DNA of 64,000 nucleotides, taken from positions 1 through 64,000 of the forward strand of contig NZ_BAGB01000068.1 in NCBI RefSeq assembly GCF_000308615.1. Direction: 5' to 3'. The notes beneath the pieces were generated by a model. That model did no database searches and was not told where the DNA came from. It worked only from the letters and a program-made list of their open reading frames with translations. The DNA is from Nocardia jiangxiensis NBRC 101359 (lineage in GTDB: Bacteria; Actinomycetota; Actinomycetes; Mycobacteriales; Mycobacteriaceae). The position numbers were made by a program, and so were the translations under genes. This document shows, one piece after another, positions 35,880 through 44,118 of this stretch (the stretch's first letter is position 1; the number at the start of each line of letters is the position of its first letter).

Positions 35880-35903
35880 CTAACGGAACTGGAGGACCGT
35901 TAT
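35880..35903. promoter_or_regulatory. Operator O2 overlapping the tetR start
   Basis: Dyad CTAACGGAACT / AGGACCGTTAT around GG (8 of 11 positions pair). The right arm covers the GGAGG ribosome binding site and the first base of the TetR ATG, so binding would block its own expression. TACACT at 35864-35869 could be a -10 box between the two operators. Confidence 0.55.
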
Positions 35904-36513
35904 GAATCAGGACACGGCCACCCCGGGCTCGGTACGTCCGGGCGGCCGCACCGCCCGCGTCCGCGAATCGGTCCTGCGAGCAGCCGGTGACCTGCTGGCC
36001 GAGCGCGGTTTCGCCCACCTGGACCCGGCCGAGGTCGCGACCCGCGCGGGAGTGGGCAAAACCACCGTCTACCGACGCTGGCGCACCCCCGCCGGCCTGG
36101 TCGCCGATCTGCTGACCGAGATGGCCGAGACCTCACTCCCGCACGCCGACACCGGATCCCTGCGCGGCGATCTACTCGCCAACGCCCGCCTGGTCGCGCA
36201 CACCCTCAACGACCCCCGCCAGGGCAGGGTCTTCGCCTCCCTCGTCGCCGCCGCGACCTGCGACCCCGCCACCGCCGCAGCACTGCGCCACTTCTACGAC
36301 GCCCGCCTCGCCGAATGGTCGCCCTGCATCGACGCGGCAGTGGCGCGCGGCGAACTCCCACCCGAAACCGACCCTCGCGCAGTTCTTTCCGCGGTATCGG
36401 CACCGCTGTACTACCGACTGCTGAACACCGGCGACCCCATCGGCGACGACGCCGCGACCACGGCCGCCGAAGCCGCCGCACTCGCCGCCCGCGCCGGATT
36501 GTTCACCCGCTGA
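35902..36513 (+). CDS. TetR family transcriptional regulator
   Basis: 203 residues. N-terminal HTH: RVRESVLRAAGDLLAERGFAHLDPAEVATRAGVGKTTVYRRWRTPAGLVADLL, followed by an all-helical ligand/dimer domain. ATG at 35902 is preceded by GGAGG. Divergent from the aldo/keto reductase and flanked by two related operators, so auto- and cross-regulation is likely. Confidence 0.92.
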   Translation: MNQDTATPGSVRPGGRTARVRESVLRAAGDLLAERGFAHLDPAEVATRAGVGKTTVYRRWRTPAGLVADLLTEMAETSLPHADTGSLRGDLLANARLVAHTLNDPRQGRVFASLVAAATCDPATAAALRHFYDARLAEWSPCIDAAVARGELPPETDPRAVLSAVSAPLYYRLLNTGDPIGDDAATTAAEAAALAARAGLFTR

Positions 36514-36556
36514 GTCCCTCGCCGCCGCTACCCCTCGATCGAGCGGCAGCGCGGGA

Positions 36557-37138
36557 TCAGTCGGCCTGCCACACCGGATCGCGACCGGTCAGGCCGATCA
36601 CGCGGTCCAGCAGTGTGGCGTCCGGGGCGACCGGGACTCGGGGGCCGAACAGGCCGGGGATGCCCTCCGGCGGGGTGTCGGCGAGCATCTCCAGCAGGAT
36701 CACCAGGTCCTGCTCGGTGGGCGCGAAGGGCTGTCCGGTGGCGCGGGCCAGATCCCAGCCGTGCACGATCAACTCGTCCAGTGCGAAGCAGGCCATCTGC
36801 GGGGCCGGTCCGGTCGCACCGCCGACCTCGGTCTCCCCCTCCCAGGCGGCGGGTTCGCGCCACGCCTCGACCAGGGCCTTGCACTGCGCCGGAACCTGTG
36901 CGCGCCAATCCTGCGGCAGGGACTGCGGTGCGGCGGCCGAGGGCGGCAGCGATGCGCCGATGCCCTCCTTGGTGGCCCCGCGCCGGAACCCCTCGGTGAA
37001 GCCGAGCACATGCTGCACCATGTCGCGAACCGTCATGGCGGTGGGCGTGGGCCCGGCGAGCCGATCATCGGCGATCCCGGCCACCACTCCTTCCAGCAGC
37101 GTCGCGGCATTCTCCAGATCGAACATCGTCGTGCTCAT
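36557..37138 (-). CDS. TIGR03086 family metal-binding protein (DinB/MDMPI-like)
   Basis: 193 residues. Four-helix DinB-like fold with MTVRDMVQHVLGFTEGF and DELIVHGWDLARATGQP, which carry the two metal-ligand histidines typical of this family (related to mycothiol-dependent maleylpyruvate isomerases). The exact reaction is unknown. Convergent with the TetR gene. Confidence 0.87.
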   Translation of the reverse strand: MSTTMFDLENAATLLEGVVAGIADDRLAGPTPTAMTVRDMVQHVLGFTEGFRRGATKEGIGASLPPSAAAPQSLPQDWRAQVPAQCKALVEAWREPAAWEGETEVGGATGPAPQMACFALDELIVHGWDLARATGQPFAPTEQDLVILLEMLADTPPEGIPGLFGPRVPVAPDATLLDRVIGLTGRDPVWQAD

Positions 37139-37361
37139 GGCTCTCCTCGCCGGCTGTGGCCCGGACGCGACCGGGTCCTTCGAGGTGTAGACGAACCACG
37201 CACGCCGAATTCATCGCCGCACGTGCGGATATGCGTGCGACAAGGCCCCGAAACACCCTCGTCGGCAATGACAAGCGCAGCTTGCCAGGCGCGCGTGAAC
37301 GGAGGATTCTCGACAGTGCCGCAGTAACCGGCAATCGGCCCACTACGGACAGGAGGACCCG

Positions 37362-37574
37362 ATGACCGAGCACACCATCGCAGCCATCGACACGGTTCCG
37401 GAGGCCGATCGCGCAGAACAGTCCGCCCCGGCCTATCTCGACGACAGCGAACTCGAACCCGAGTTCCCCACCGCCGCCACCGATCGCGAGGCCGCCGAGG
37501 CCGACGTCATCGAGCAGTACCTCGAGGTCCCGCTCGACGACGACTACGCCGAGAATCCGGCCGACGAGTACTGA
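37362..37574 (+). CDS. Small acidic protein of unknown function
   Basis: 70 residues, very acidic, without hydrophobic segments: MTEHTIAAIDTVPEADRAEQ at the start, then EAAEADVIEQYLEVPLDDDY and a C-terminal ENPADEY. A strong AGGAGG lies seven bases before the ATG, and codon use is like its neighbours, so I regard it as real. It ends 9 bases before the convergent menD stop. I do not recognise a characterised family. Confidence 0.7.
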   Translation: MTEHTIAAIDTVPEADRAEQSAPAYLDDSELEPEFPTAATDREAAEADVIEQYLEVPLDDDYAENPADEY

Positions 37575-37583
37575 TTCGCGCCG

Positions 37584-39209
37584 CTACGCGCCGATCCCGG
37601 CCCGCACGGTGGAGTGCAGCTCGCGCAGGCTGGAGCGTTCGGTCGCTACCTCGAGCACCCGCATACCGTGCGCGTGCCGGGTCAGCTCCACCGCGAGTTC
37701 GGCCGGATCGACCTGGCGGTGCGGGACGCGGTAGGCCGCGCACATGGCCGCCAGATCCATCCCGTGCGGCGTGCCGAACACCCGCTCGAAGACCCCGGCA
37801 TACTGCGGATCGCCCTGTTCCAGCAGTTCGAAGATGCCGCCGCCGTCGTCGTTGGCGACCACGATGGTCAGATCTTCCGGGCGGGGTTCACCGGGGCCGA
37901 TGAGCAGGCCCGACGCATCGTGCAGAAAGGTCAGATCGCCGATCAGGGCGATGGTGCGACCGGGGTGGCTCAGCGCCGCGCCGACCGCGGTCGACACCGT
38001 GCCGTCGATACCCGCGACGCCGCGATTGGACATCACCGTGATCCCGGGCCGCGGATGCGAGACCAGCGCCGCGTCCCGCACCGGATTCGACGCGCCCAGC
38101 AGCAGCTGATCACCCTCCTGCAGGGCGTCCATCACGACCGCGGCCACGTGCAGGCCGGTCGGCTTGGGATGCCGGGCCAGCTCGTCGCGCACGACACCGA
38201 CGGCCTTGGCATTGAGGGTGCGGCAGTGCTCCAGCCATTTCGGATCGGGTGCGCCGCGGGTGACCGCGCGAGTTCCGGTGCCGATCACATTGCCCGACAC
38301 GTCGGGCCAGCGCGGACCGGTGGTCAACGCGAACACCGCGACCTCCGGATCGGCGAGCACCCGGGACACCTGCCGGTGCAGGGTCGGCCGCCCGGTGATG
38401 ATCGCCTGACGCGGCCGCAGCAGCGGCAGCGCCAGCGGATGCAGGGCCGGACCATGCCGCGGCGCGGTCGGTTCGGCCACGGTCGGCAGATCGGCCAGTT
38501 CGGGCCGCAGACCCGCGCCGTGGCCGGAGATGACCACGGTGTCCGGGGTCAGATCGAGTTCCAGTGGAACGTCGAGTGTCGCGTATTGCGTTGCGGTCCA
38601 CGGGGATCCGTCGGGACGCCCGGTGGGAACGAGCTCCCCCGGCGCGAGATCGGGAACCAGCGGCTCCCGCAGTGGAATATCGAGCTGCACCGGTCCCGCA
38701 TTGCCCGAACGGGTACCGCGCGCCGCGGCCAGAACTCGGCACACGGCCGCGCGCCAGACGCTGTTCTGCCGCCGGTAGCCGTCCTCCTGTTCGGCCAGCC
38801 CGAGGCTGTTCGACAGCCGCACCTGTGACCCGAACAGACCGAACTGCTCGACGGTCTGGTTGGCTCCGCTGCCCAGCATCTCGTAGGGCCGATTGGCGCT
38901 GAGCACGATCAGCGGCTGTCGCGCGTAGTTCGCCTCCAACACCGCCGGGCCCAGATTGGCCACCGCGGTTCCCGAGGTCATCACCACCGGCACCGGACTG
39001 CCACTGGCCACGGCCAAGCCGATCGCCAGGAATCCGGCCGTACGTTCGTCGACGCGCATGTGCAGCCGCAGCCGACCGGCCGCATCGGCGGCCTCGAGCG
39101 CGAAAGCCAGGGGCGCATTGCGCGAGCCGGGACACAACACGACGTCCCGCACGCCACCGCGCGCCAATTCGTCGACGACGACCTGGGCCTGCGCTGTCGA
39201 AGGATTCAC
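37584..39209 (-). CDS. menD: SEPHCHC synthase MenD
   Basis: 541 residues. Thiamine-diphosphate enzyme joining 2-oxoglutarate to isochorismate, the first committed step to menaquinone. Family motifs: RGGVRDVVLCPGSRNAPLAFAL, HMRVDERTAGFLAIGLA, VMTSGTAVANLGPAVLEA, and the ThDP region LIGDLTFLHDASGLL. GTG at 39209 starts VNPSTAQAQVVVDEL; the longer frame to 39374 is not conserved. The gene normally next to it, menC, is not in the window. Confidence 0.95.
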   Translation of the reverse strand: MNPSTAQAQVVVDELARGGVRDVVLCPGSRNAPLAFALEAADAAGRLRLHMRVDERTAGFLAIGLAVASGSPVPVVMTSGTAVANLGPAVLEANYARQPLIVLSANRPYEMLGSGANQTVEQFGLFGSQVRLSNSLGLAEQEDGYRRQNSVWRAAVCRVLAAARGTRSGNAGPVQLDIPLREPLVPDLAPGELVPTGRPDGSPWTATQYATLDVPLELDLTPDTVVISGHGAGLRPELADLPTVAEPTAPRHGPALHPLALPLLRPRQAIITGRPTLHRQVSRVLADPEVAVFALTTGPRWPDVSGNVIGTGTRAVTRGAPDPKWLEHCRTLNAKAVGVVRDELARHPKPTGLHVAAVVMDALQEGDQLLLGASNPVRDAALVSHPRPGITVMSNRGVAGIDGTVSTAVGAALSHPGRTIALIGDLTFLHDASGLLIGPGEPRPEDLTIVVANDDGGGIFELLEQGDPQYAGVFERVFGTPHGMDLAAMCAAYRVPHRQVDPAELAVELTRHAHGMRVLEVATERSSLRELHSTVRAGIGA

Positions 39210-39275
39210 ATCCCCCAGCCTGTCAGACTGTTCCCTGTCGTGGTGCGTTGACCCGCTCACACCCGGCCAGGGAGG

Positions 39276-39309
39276 AGCCTTCGGGCCGCGTGAAGCGACG
39301 CCGAAGGCT
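39276..39309 (-). terminator. Hairpin after the DUF6918-like gene
   Basis: AGCCTTCGG (39276-39284) pairs with CCGAAGGCT (39301-39309), loop 16, ten bases after the stop of the gene at 39319. There is no T run, so the terminator role is tentative. Confidence 0.45.
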
Positions 39310-39318
39310 GTGCACCGA

Positions 39319-39765
39319 TCAGCCAGCGTGACGCTGCACCAGGTCACCGACGCGCGGAAGCGCCTCGGCGACATTCTTCTTGGCCGAGGACCGCAGCGAG
39401 GAGTAGACCTTCTGCAGTGCCGGACGCGAGGAGCTGTCGGCCCGTGCGTCGGTCACCGACAGCAGCGCCTCGGCGACCTCGTCCTGCTTGGCGACGAGCA
39501 GATCGGCAAAGCTGCCGCCGCCGTTGCCCTGGAATTCGGCCCAGTACGGCTCGAGCTTCTCGACGAACTTGGGTGCGAACGATTCCAGCGCATCCGAGAC
39601 GATCGTCGGGCTGACCTTCTTCACCGCGGCGTATCCACCCTTGACGGCGAGGCCCGACGCGCCACCCTTATCCGACACCTCTGCGTCCAGCACCTCTTTG
39701 GCGTCGGCCAGGAAGGCCGTGCGCTTGGCGTCGTCGAGCAGGGATTCAGACAGTGCTGCAACCAC
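39319..39765 (-). CDS. Conserved hypothetical protein (DUF6918-like)
   Basis: 148 residues, mostly alpha-helical: VVAALSESLLDDAKRTAFLADAKEVLDAEVSDKGGASGLAVKGGYAAVKKVSPTIV, ending EALPRVGDLVQRHAG. It resembles the actinobacterial DUF6918 family of unknown function. GTG at 39765 follows GGAGGA; the upstream extension is not supported. Lies between menD and the thioesterase gene, same strand. Confidence 0.75.
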   Translation of the reverse strand: MVAALSESLLDDAKRTAFLADAKEVLDAEVSDKGGASGLAVKGGYAAVKKVSPTIVSDALESFAPKFVEKLEPYWAEFQGNGGGSFADLLVAKQDEVAEALLSVTDARADSSSRPALQKVYSSLRSSAKKNVAEALPRVGDLVQRHAG

Positions 39766-39852
39766 TTTCAGGTTCCTCCGGATTGATTTTCGATGAGCGA
39801 GCGCACGCAACTATACGCACCGGACGTTCCAGGCACACTGTCCTACAACCAA

Positions 39853-40509
39853 CTACGGCTGCCAGGGCAGCAATTGCACCATCAGCCCGTCACATTCGGC
39901 CAGCAGATTATCGGATTCGTCGCGCAGCCGCGCGCTGACGAAACTCTTGCGTCCCTCGACCCGATCGATCGTTCCCTCGACCTTCAGCGGCGTGTGCAGC
40001 GGCGTGATCTTGCGGTAGTCGACGTGCAGAAACGCCGTGCGGCTGATCGGACGTCCGGCGTAGTGCACGAGCGAACCGAACAGATCGTCGAACAGCAGCG
40101 GCAGGACGCCGCCGTGCACGGCGCTGTTGCCGCCGAGGTGATAGCGACGGAATTCGCCGCGCATCGACACGCCGGTCGGCCCCGCCTCGACGATCTGCCA
40201 CGGCGGCATGAGCAGACTTCCCCGCCCCGGCAAGGTGCTGACCCGTCCGGCCGGGCCGACCGTTTCCGGCGCGCGATACGGCTCGAGCAGATCGTTGAGT
40301 CGGCGCACACGCTCGAGGGCCTCGCCGAACACCTCGTCCGGGCAGTCCACCGAGACCGCGAGGTCCTGCAGCGTACGCAAGGCGTCCACGAACGGCGCGA
40401 AGTTCGGGCCCGGCTCGGCCTCGGCGACCTTGGGAAATCCGCCGTGCTCGGCGTAACGATCCGGATCGATCGCACTGCGGTCGATCACCGGCTCGGTGCG
40501 TTCACTCAT
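39853..40509 (-). CDS. PaaI-type hotdog thioesterase
   Basis: 218 residues. The C-terminal hotdog domain has GGNSAVHGGVLPLLFDDLFGSLVH, the HGG-type active-site region, and RTAFLHVDYRKITPL. The N-terminal ~100 residues are helical. It lies between menB and menD on their strand. The menaquinone pathway needs a thioesterase to release 1,4-dihydroxy-2-naphthoate from CoA, so this is a candidate; that role is inference. Confidence 0.85.
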   Translation of the reverse strand: MSERTEPVIDRSAIDPDRYAEHGGFPKVAEAEPGPNFAPFVDALRTLQDLAVSVDCPDEVFGEALERVRRLNDLLEPYRAPETVGPAGRVSTLPGRGSLLMPPWQIVEAGPTGVSMRGEFRRYHLGGNSAVHGGVLPLLFDDLFGSLVHYAGRPISRTAFLHVDYRKITPLHTPLKVEGTIDRVEGRKSFVSARLRDESDNLLAECDGLMVQLLPWQP

Positions 40510-40593
40510 ATCTGCACGGTAACTCGCCTTCTTACACCGTCCAATCGAACTGGCCGGTAGGTGATATTTCAGACAGGGCGTTGAACTGGGATT

Positions 40594-41484
40594 TCAGAAG
40601 TACCAGGGGTACGGGGACCAGTCGGGAGCGCGCTTCTCCAGGAAGGCGTCGCGGCCCTCGACGGCCTCGTCGGTCGTGTACCCGAGGCGGGTGGCCTCAC
40701 CGGCGAACAGCTGCTGACCGACCAGACCGTCGTCGGTGAGGTTGAACGCGTACTTCAGCATCCGCTGCGCCTGCGGGGACTTGCCCAGGATCTGCGCGGT
40801 CCACTCCAACGCCTCGTCCTCGAGCCGATCATGATCGACCACCGCGTTGACCGCACCCATGTGGTGCATCTCCTCCGCGGTGTACGGACGACCCAGGAAG
40901 AAGATCTCCCGCGCGAACTTCTGTCCCACCATCTTCGCCAGATACGCGCTGCCGTACCCGGCGTCGAAACTGCCCACATCCGCGTCGGTCTGCTTGAACC
41001 GGGCGTGCTCCCGGCTGGCCAGAGTCAGGTCGCACACCACGTGCAGGCTGTGCCCGCCACCCGCGGCCCAGCCGTTGACCAGCGCGATGACCACCTTCGG
41101 CATGAACCGGATCAGCCGCTGCACCTCCAGAATGTGCAACCGTCCCGCGCGCGCCTTGTCGACCGTCTCCGCGGTCTCCCCCGACGCGTACTGATATCCG
41201 CTGCGTCCGCGGATCCGCTGATCGCCACCCGAGCAGAACGCCCACCCGCCGTCCTTGGGACTCGGCCCGTTCCCGGTCAGCAGCACCGCGCCCACGTCCG
41301 AGGTCATCCGCGCGTGATCCAGCGCCCGGTACAACTCGTCCACGGTATGCGGCCGAAATGCGTTGCGCACCTCGGGCCGATCGAACGCCACCCGCACGGT
41401 GCCCTGCTCGATGTGCCGGTGATACGTGATGTCGGTCAGATCCTCGAACCCGTCCACGGGCTTCCACAGCTTCGCATTGAACAC
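40594..41484 (-). CDS. menB: 1,4-dihydroxy-2-naphthoyl-CoA synthase
   Basis: 296 residues from GTG 41484 (VFNAKLWKPVDGFEDLTDITYHRH). Crotonase fold with LLTGNGPSPKDGGWAFCSGGDQRIRGRSGYQYA and VNGWAAGGGHSLHVVCDLTLASREHARFKQTDADVGSFDAGYGSAYLA, both diagnostic for MenB. Cyclises o-succinylbenzoyl-CoA. An in-frame ATG at 41535 would give 313 residues, closer to the M. tuberculosis length; neither start has a strong ribosome binding site. Confidence 0.94.
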   Translation of the reverse strand: MFNAKLWKPVDGFEDLTDITYHRHIEQGTVRVAFDRPEVRNAFRPHTVDELYRALDHARMTSDVGAVLLTGNGPSPKDGGWAFCSGGDQRIRGRSGYQYASGETAETVDKARAGRLHILEVQRLIRFMPKVVIALVNGWAAGGGHSLHVVCDLTLASREHARFKQTDADVGSFDAGYGSAYLAKMVGQKFAREIFFLGRPYTAEEMHHMGAVNAVVDHDRLEDEALEWTAQILGKSPQAQRMLKYAFNLTDDGLVGQQLFAGEATRLGYTTDEAVEGRDAFLEKRAPDWSPYPWYF

Positions 41485-41607
41485 ATCGCCATCTTGCCCC
41501 CGCGCCGCCGCGCTGCGGACCGCACCCGCCGACATGCCTCGCGGTATCCCGGTGGCGTGCGGACGAAATGCGCGTCGCGCCGGGGAGGCCGCCCTTACGC
41601 TCGAGGG

Positions 41608-42003
41608 GTGGACATACTGAGCAGTCGAGTCATTCTGCGGCCGGTGGATTACGAGCGAACGGTGGAGTTCTATCGGGACGGGCTGGAGCTGGCGATTGCG
41701 CGGGAGTATCCGGGCGGGACGGTGTTCTTCGCGGGGCAGTCGTTGATCGAGGTGGCCGGGCATGCGCGGGCCGCGGACGCCCGGACCGGCTTCGCCGGGG
41801 CGCTGTGGTTGCAGGTGCGCGATGCGGACGAGACAGCGGCCGCCCTGGTCGCGCGGGGTATCGCACTCGATCGGGGGCCGGTGCGGGAGCCGTGGGGATT
41901 GATCGAGATGTGGTTGCGCGACCCGGACGACGTGCCGATCGCGCTGGTGCAGGTACCCGGGGACCATCCGCTGCGCCGAGACACCCGACCGCACAGAGAC
42001 TGA
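41608..42003 (+). CDS. VOC family protein (Rv0546c-like)
   Basis: 131 residues, VDILSSRVILRPVDYERTVEFYRDGLELAIAREYPGGTVFFAGQSLIEVAGHA, a glyoxalase-fold protein. GTG at 41608 follows GAGG; the much longer open frame upstream is antisense to menB and not coding. Divergent from menB and upstream of pitA as Rv0546c is in M. tuberculosis. Confidence 0.88.
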   Translation: MDILSSRVILRPVDYERTVEFYRDGLELAIAREYPGGTVFFAGQSLIEVAGHARAADARTGFAGALWLQVRDADETAAALVARGIALDRGPVREPWGLIEMWLRDPDDVPIALVQVPGDHPLRRDTRPHRD

Positions 42004-42107
42004 AGCACAGCAAATTTTCAGCATACGAAGCGCACAACATCTACGAATAATCTCGATCCAGCAGAACCCACTGGTCGGTTTTACCCCCCATATTGCACAC
42101 TGAGAGC

Positions 42108-43313
42108 GTGTCCGCCGAACTGATCGTTCTGCTCATCGTCATCGTCACCGCCCTGGTTTTCGATTTCACCAATGGTTTTCACGACACCGCGAACGCGATG
42201 GCCACCTCCATCGCCACCGGAGCGCTCAGACCGCACGCGGCCGTCATCCTGTCGGGCAGCCTGAATCTGGTCGGCGCGTTCCTGAGTGTGGCGGTCGCCG
42301 CGACCGTGGCCGAAGGGATCGTCCGGTTGGACGAGGTCAGCGGCAGCGATCTACTCGCAATCGTCTTCGCCGGACTCGTCGGCGGCATCCTGTGGAACCT
42401 GCTGACCTGGCTGTTCGGACTGCCGTCGAGTTCGTCGCACGCCCTGTTCGGTGGCCTCATCGGCGCCACCATCGCCGCGCTGGGCTGGCACGGAGTGATC
42501 TGGAGCGCCGGCAACCAGGGCGTGCTGACCATGATCGTGGTCCCCGCGGTGCTCTCGCCGGTGGTGGCCGCGCTGATCGCCACGATCGGCACCTGGCTGG
42601 TGTACCGGATCACCCGCGGCAGCGACACCGGAGTGGTGAACCGCGGATTCCGCTGGGGCCAGATCGGTTCGGCCTCACTGGTTTCGCTCGCGCACGGCAC
42701 CAACGACGCGCAGAAGACGATGGGCATCATCTTCCTGGCCCTGATCGCCTACGGCTCCCGCACGCCGTCGGACTCCCTGCCGCTGTGGGTGATCGTGGCC
42801 TGCGCCGCGGCCATCGCGGCCGGAACCACACTGGGCGGCTGGCGGATCATCCGCACCCTGGGCAAAGGTCTGGTCGACATCAGCCCGCCACAGGGTCTGG
42901 CCGCGGAATCGACCAGTGCGGCAATCATTCTCACCTCCGCGCATTTCGGCCTGCCGCTCTCGACGACGCAGACCGTCACCGGCGCGATCCTGGGCACCGG
43001 ACTGGGCCGTCCGGAAGCCGAGGTCCGCTGGAACGTCCTGGGCCGGATGGTGGCGGCCTGGCTGTTCACCCTGCCGCTGGCGGGAGTCGCGGGTGCGATC
43101 TGCTGGGCGCTGGCACACGGCATCGGCGGTCTGCCCGGCGTGGTGGTTGTCTTCGCACTACTGGTGGTGCTGTGGGGTTACATGTATCTGCGCTCGCGCC
43201 GGGACCCGATACACGCGCGCAACGTCAACGACCACTGGCGCAGCCCGGCCGACCACCCCGACCCGCCCGACGCTCCGGCGGCGACACGATCCTCCTCGGC
43301 CGGGAGGGCCTGA
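42108..43313 (+). CDS. pitA: Inorganic phosphate transporter, PiT family
   Basis: 401 residues with about ten hydrophobic helices. The two PiT repeats are visible: DFTNGFHDTANAMATSIATGAL near the N-terminus, and VSLAHGTNDAQKTMGII about residue 190, each with the G-x-N-D-(T/A) core. Low-affinity phosphate uptake driven by protons or metal-phosphate. GTG at 42108 chosen; a TTG at 42093 is possible. The next gene overlaps by one base (TGATG). Confidence 0.94.
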   Translation: MSAELIVLLIVIVTALVFDFTNGFHDTANAMATSIATGALRPHAAVILSGSLNLVGAFLSVAVAATVAEGIVRLDEVSGSDLLAIVFAGLVGGILWNLLTWLFGLPSSSSHALFGGLIGATIAALGWHGVIWSAGNQGVLTMIVVPAVLSPVVAALIATIGTWLVYRITRGSDTGVVNRGFRWGQIGSASLVSLAHGTNDAQKTMGIIFLALIAYGSRTPSDSLPLWVIVACAAAIAAGTTLGGWRIIRTLGKGLVDISPPQGLAAESTSAAIILTSAHFGLPLSTTQTVTGAILGTGLGRPEAEVRWNVLGRMVAAWLFTLPLAGVAGAICWALAHGIGGLPGVVVVFALLVVLWGYMYLRSRRDPIHARNVNDHWRSPADHPDPPDAPAATRSSSAGRA

Positions 43314-43606
43314 TGCATGCTCTGCTGACCGATCTGCGGGAGTTGTGGCGGGTCACCCTGGCCGCGCTGATATTCGGCGCCGGGCTGCCCGCGATCTTCG
43401 CGGTGGGCATCCGATTCCAGTCCCTCGCCCGCGTGGGCGTAACCGGAACGACCGACGTCGCTCCGCTGTCACGCCGACGAGCCGCGGCCGCGGTGGCCGT
43501 GCTGTGTTACGCCATCGTCCTGGCGGTGGTGATCGCCGGAGTGTTGTTCGTCGCCAAGGCTTTTCTCGCTTCCCGTCTCGGCATCCATCTGTTCGGGCAG
43601 GAATGA
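43313..43606 (+). CDS. Small membrane protein coupled to pitA (Rv0544c-like)
   Basis: 97 residues, MHALLTDLRELWRVTLAALIFG. Two hydrophobic segments (LAALIFGAGLPAIFAVGI and AVAVLCYAIVLAVVIAGVLFVAKAFLA). Its start overlaps the pitA stop, so it is translated with the phosphate transporter and may be an accessory subunit; that is inferred from position. A similar small membrane gene follows pitA in M. tuberculosis. Confidence 0.87.
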   Translation: MHALLTDLRELWRVTLAALIFGAGLPAIFAVGIRFQSLARVGVTGTTDVAPLSRRRAAAAVAVLCYAIVLAVVIAGVLFVAKAFLASRLGIHLFGQE

Positions 43607-43624
43607 CCACGGAAAGGACGTTCC

Positions 43625-44053
43625 GTGACCAGCGGACCGGAACCCTCGCGTGAACCGGAGCAGTCGCATGCCCCGGACCATTCGCGGGAATCAGCGCAGT
43701 CGGGCGAATCAGCGCAGTCGCAGAGCCCCGAGGCGGCGCAGTCGATGCTGCAGAAGGTCCTGGGCTGGCTGCGCGCCGGTTATCCACAGGGCGTCCCGCG
43801 GTCGGACTACGTCGCGCTGCTCGCGGTGCTGCACCGGCGGCTCACCGACTACGAGGTCCACCTCGTCGCGGACGAGCTGGTTCGCGAGCGCGACAGCGAC
43901 GACGAGATCGCCCGGCACGAAATCGAGGACACGATCGGCCGAGTTGCCAAAGAGCTGCCGGGCGAGGACGATATCGCACGAGTGACCTCCCGGCTCGAGG
44001 CCGGTGGCTGGCCACTGGCGACACCGACGTCCGAAAGACCCCTCGACCCCTGA
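43625..44053 (+). CDS. DUF3349 domain protein (Rv0543c-like)
   Basis: 142 residues from GTG. A Ser/Gln/Glu-rich N-terminal tail (~40 residues) precedes the helical DUF3349 domain: MLQKVLGWLRAGYPQGVPRSDYVALLAVLHRRLTDYEVHLVADEL. Function unknown; a structure exists for the mycobacterial relative. Located between pitA and menE as in M. tuberculosis. Confidence 0.87.
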   Translation: MTSGPEPSREPEQSHAPDHSRESAQSGESAQSQSPEAAQSMLQKVLGWLRAGYPQGVPRSDYVALLAVLHRRLTDYEVHLVADELVRERDSDDEIARHEIEDTIGRVAKELPGEDDIARVTSRLEAGGWPLATPTSERPLDP

Positions 44054-44118
44054 GTTAACCGAAGGGAGGCGGGGACCCGTAACCGGGTCGTCGGCCCCGA
44101 CATGACACCATCGCGAAC

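Noticed and set aside
40831..42003. A single 390-codon plus-strand gene
   Set aside because: Only the last 131 codons (from GTG 41608) are a real VOC protein; the rest is antisense to menB.
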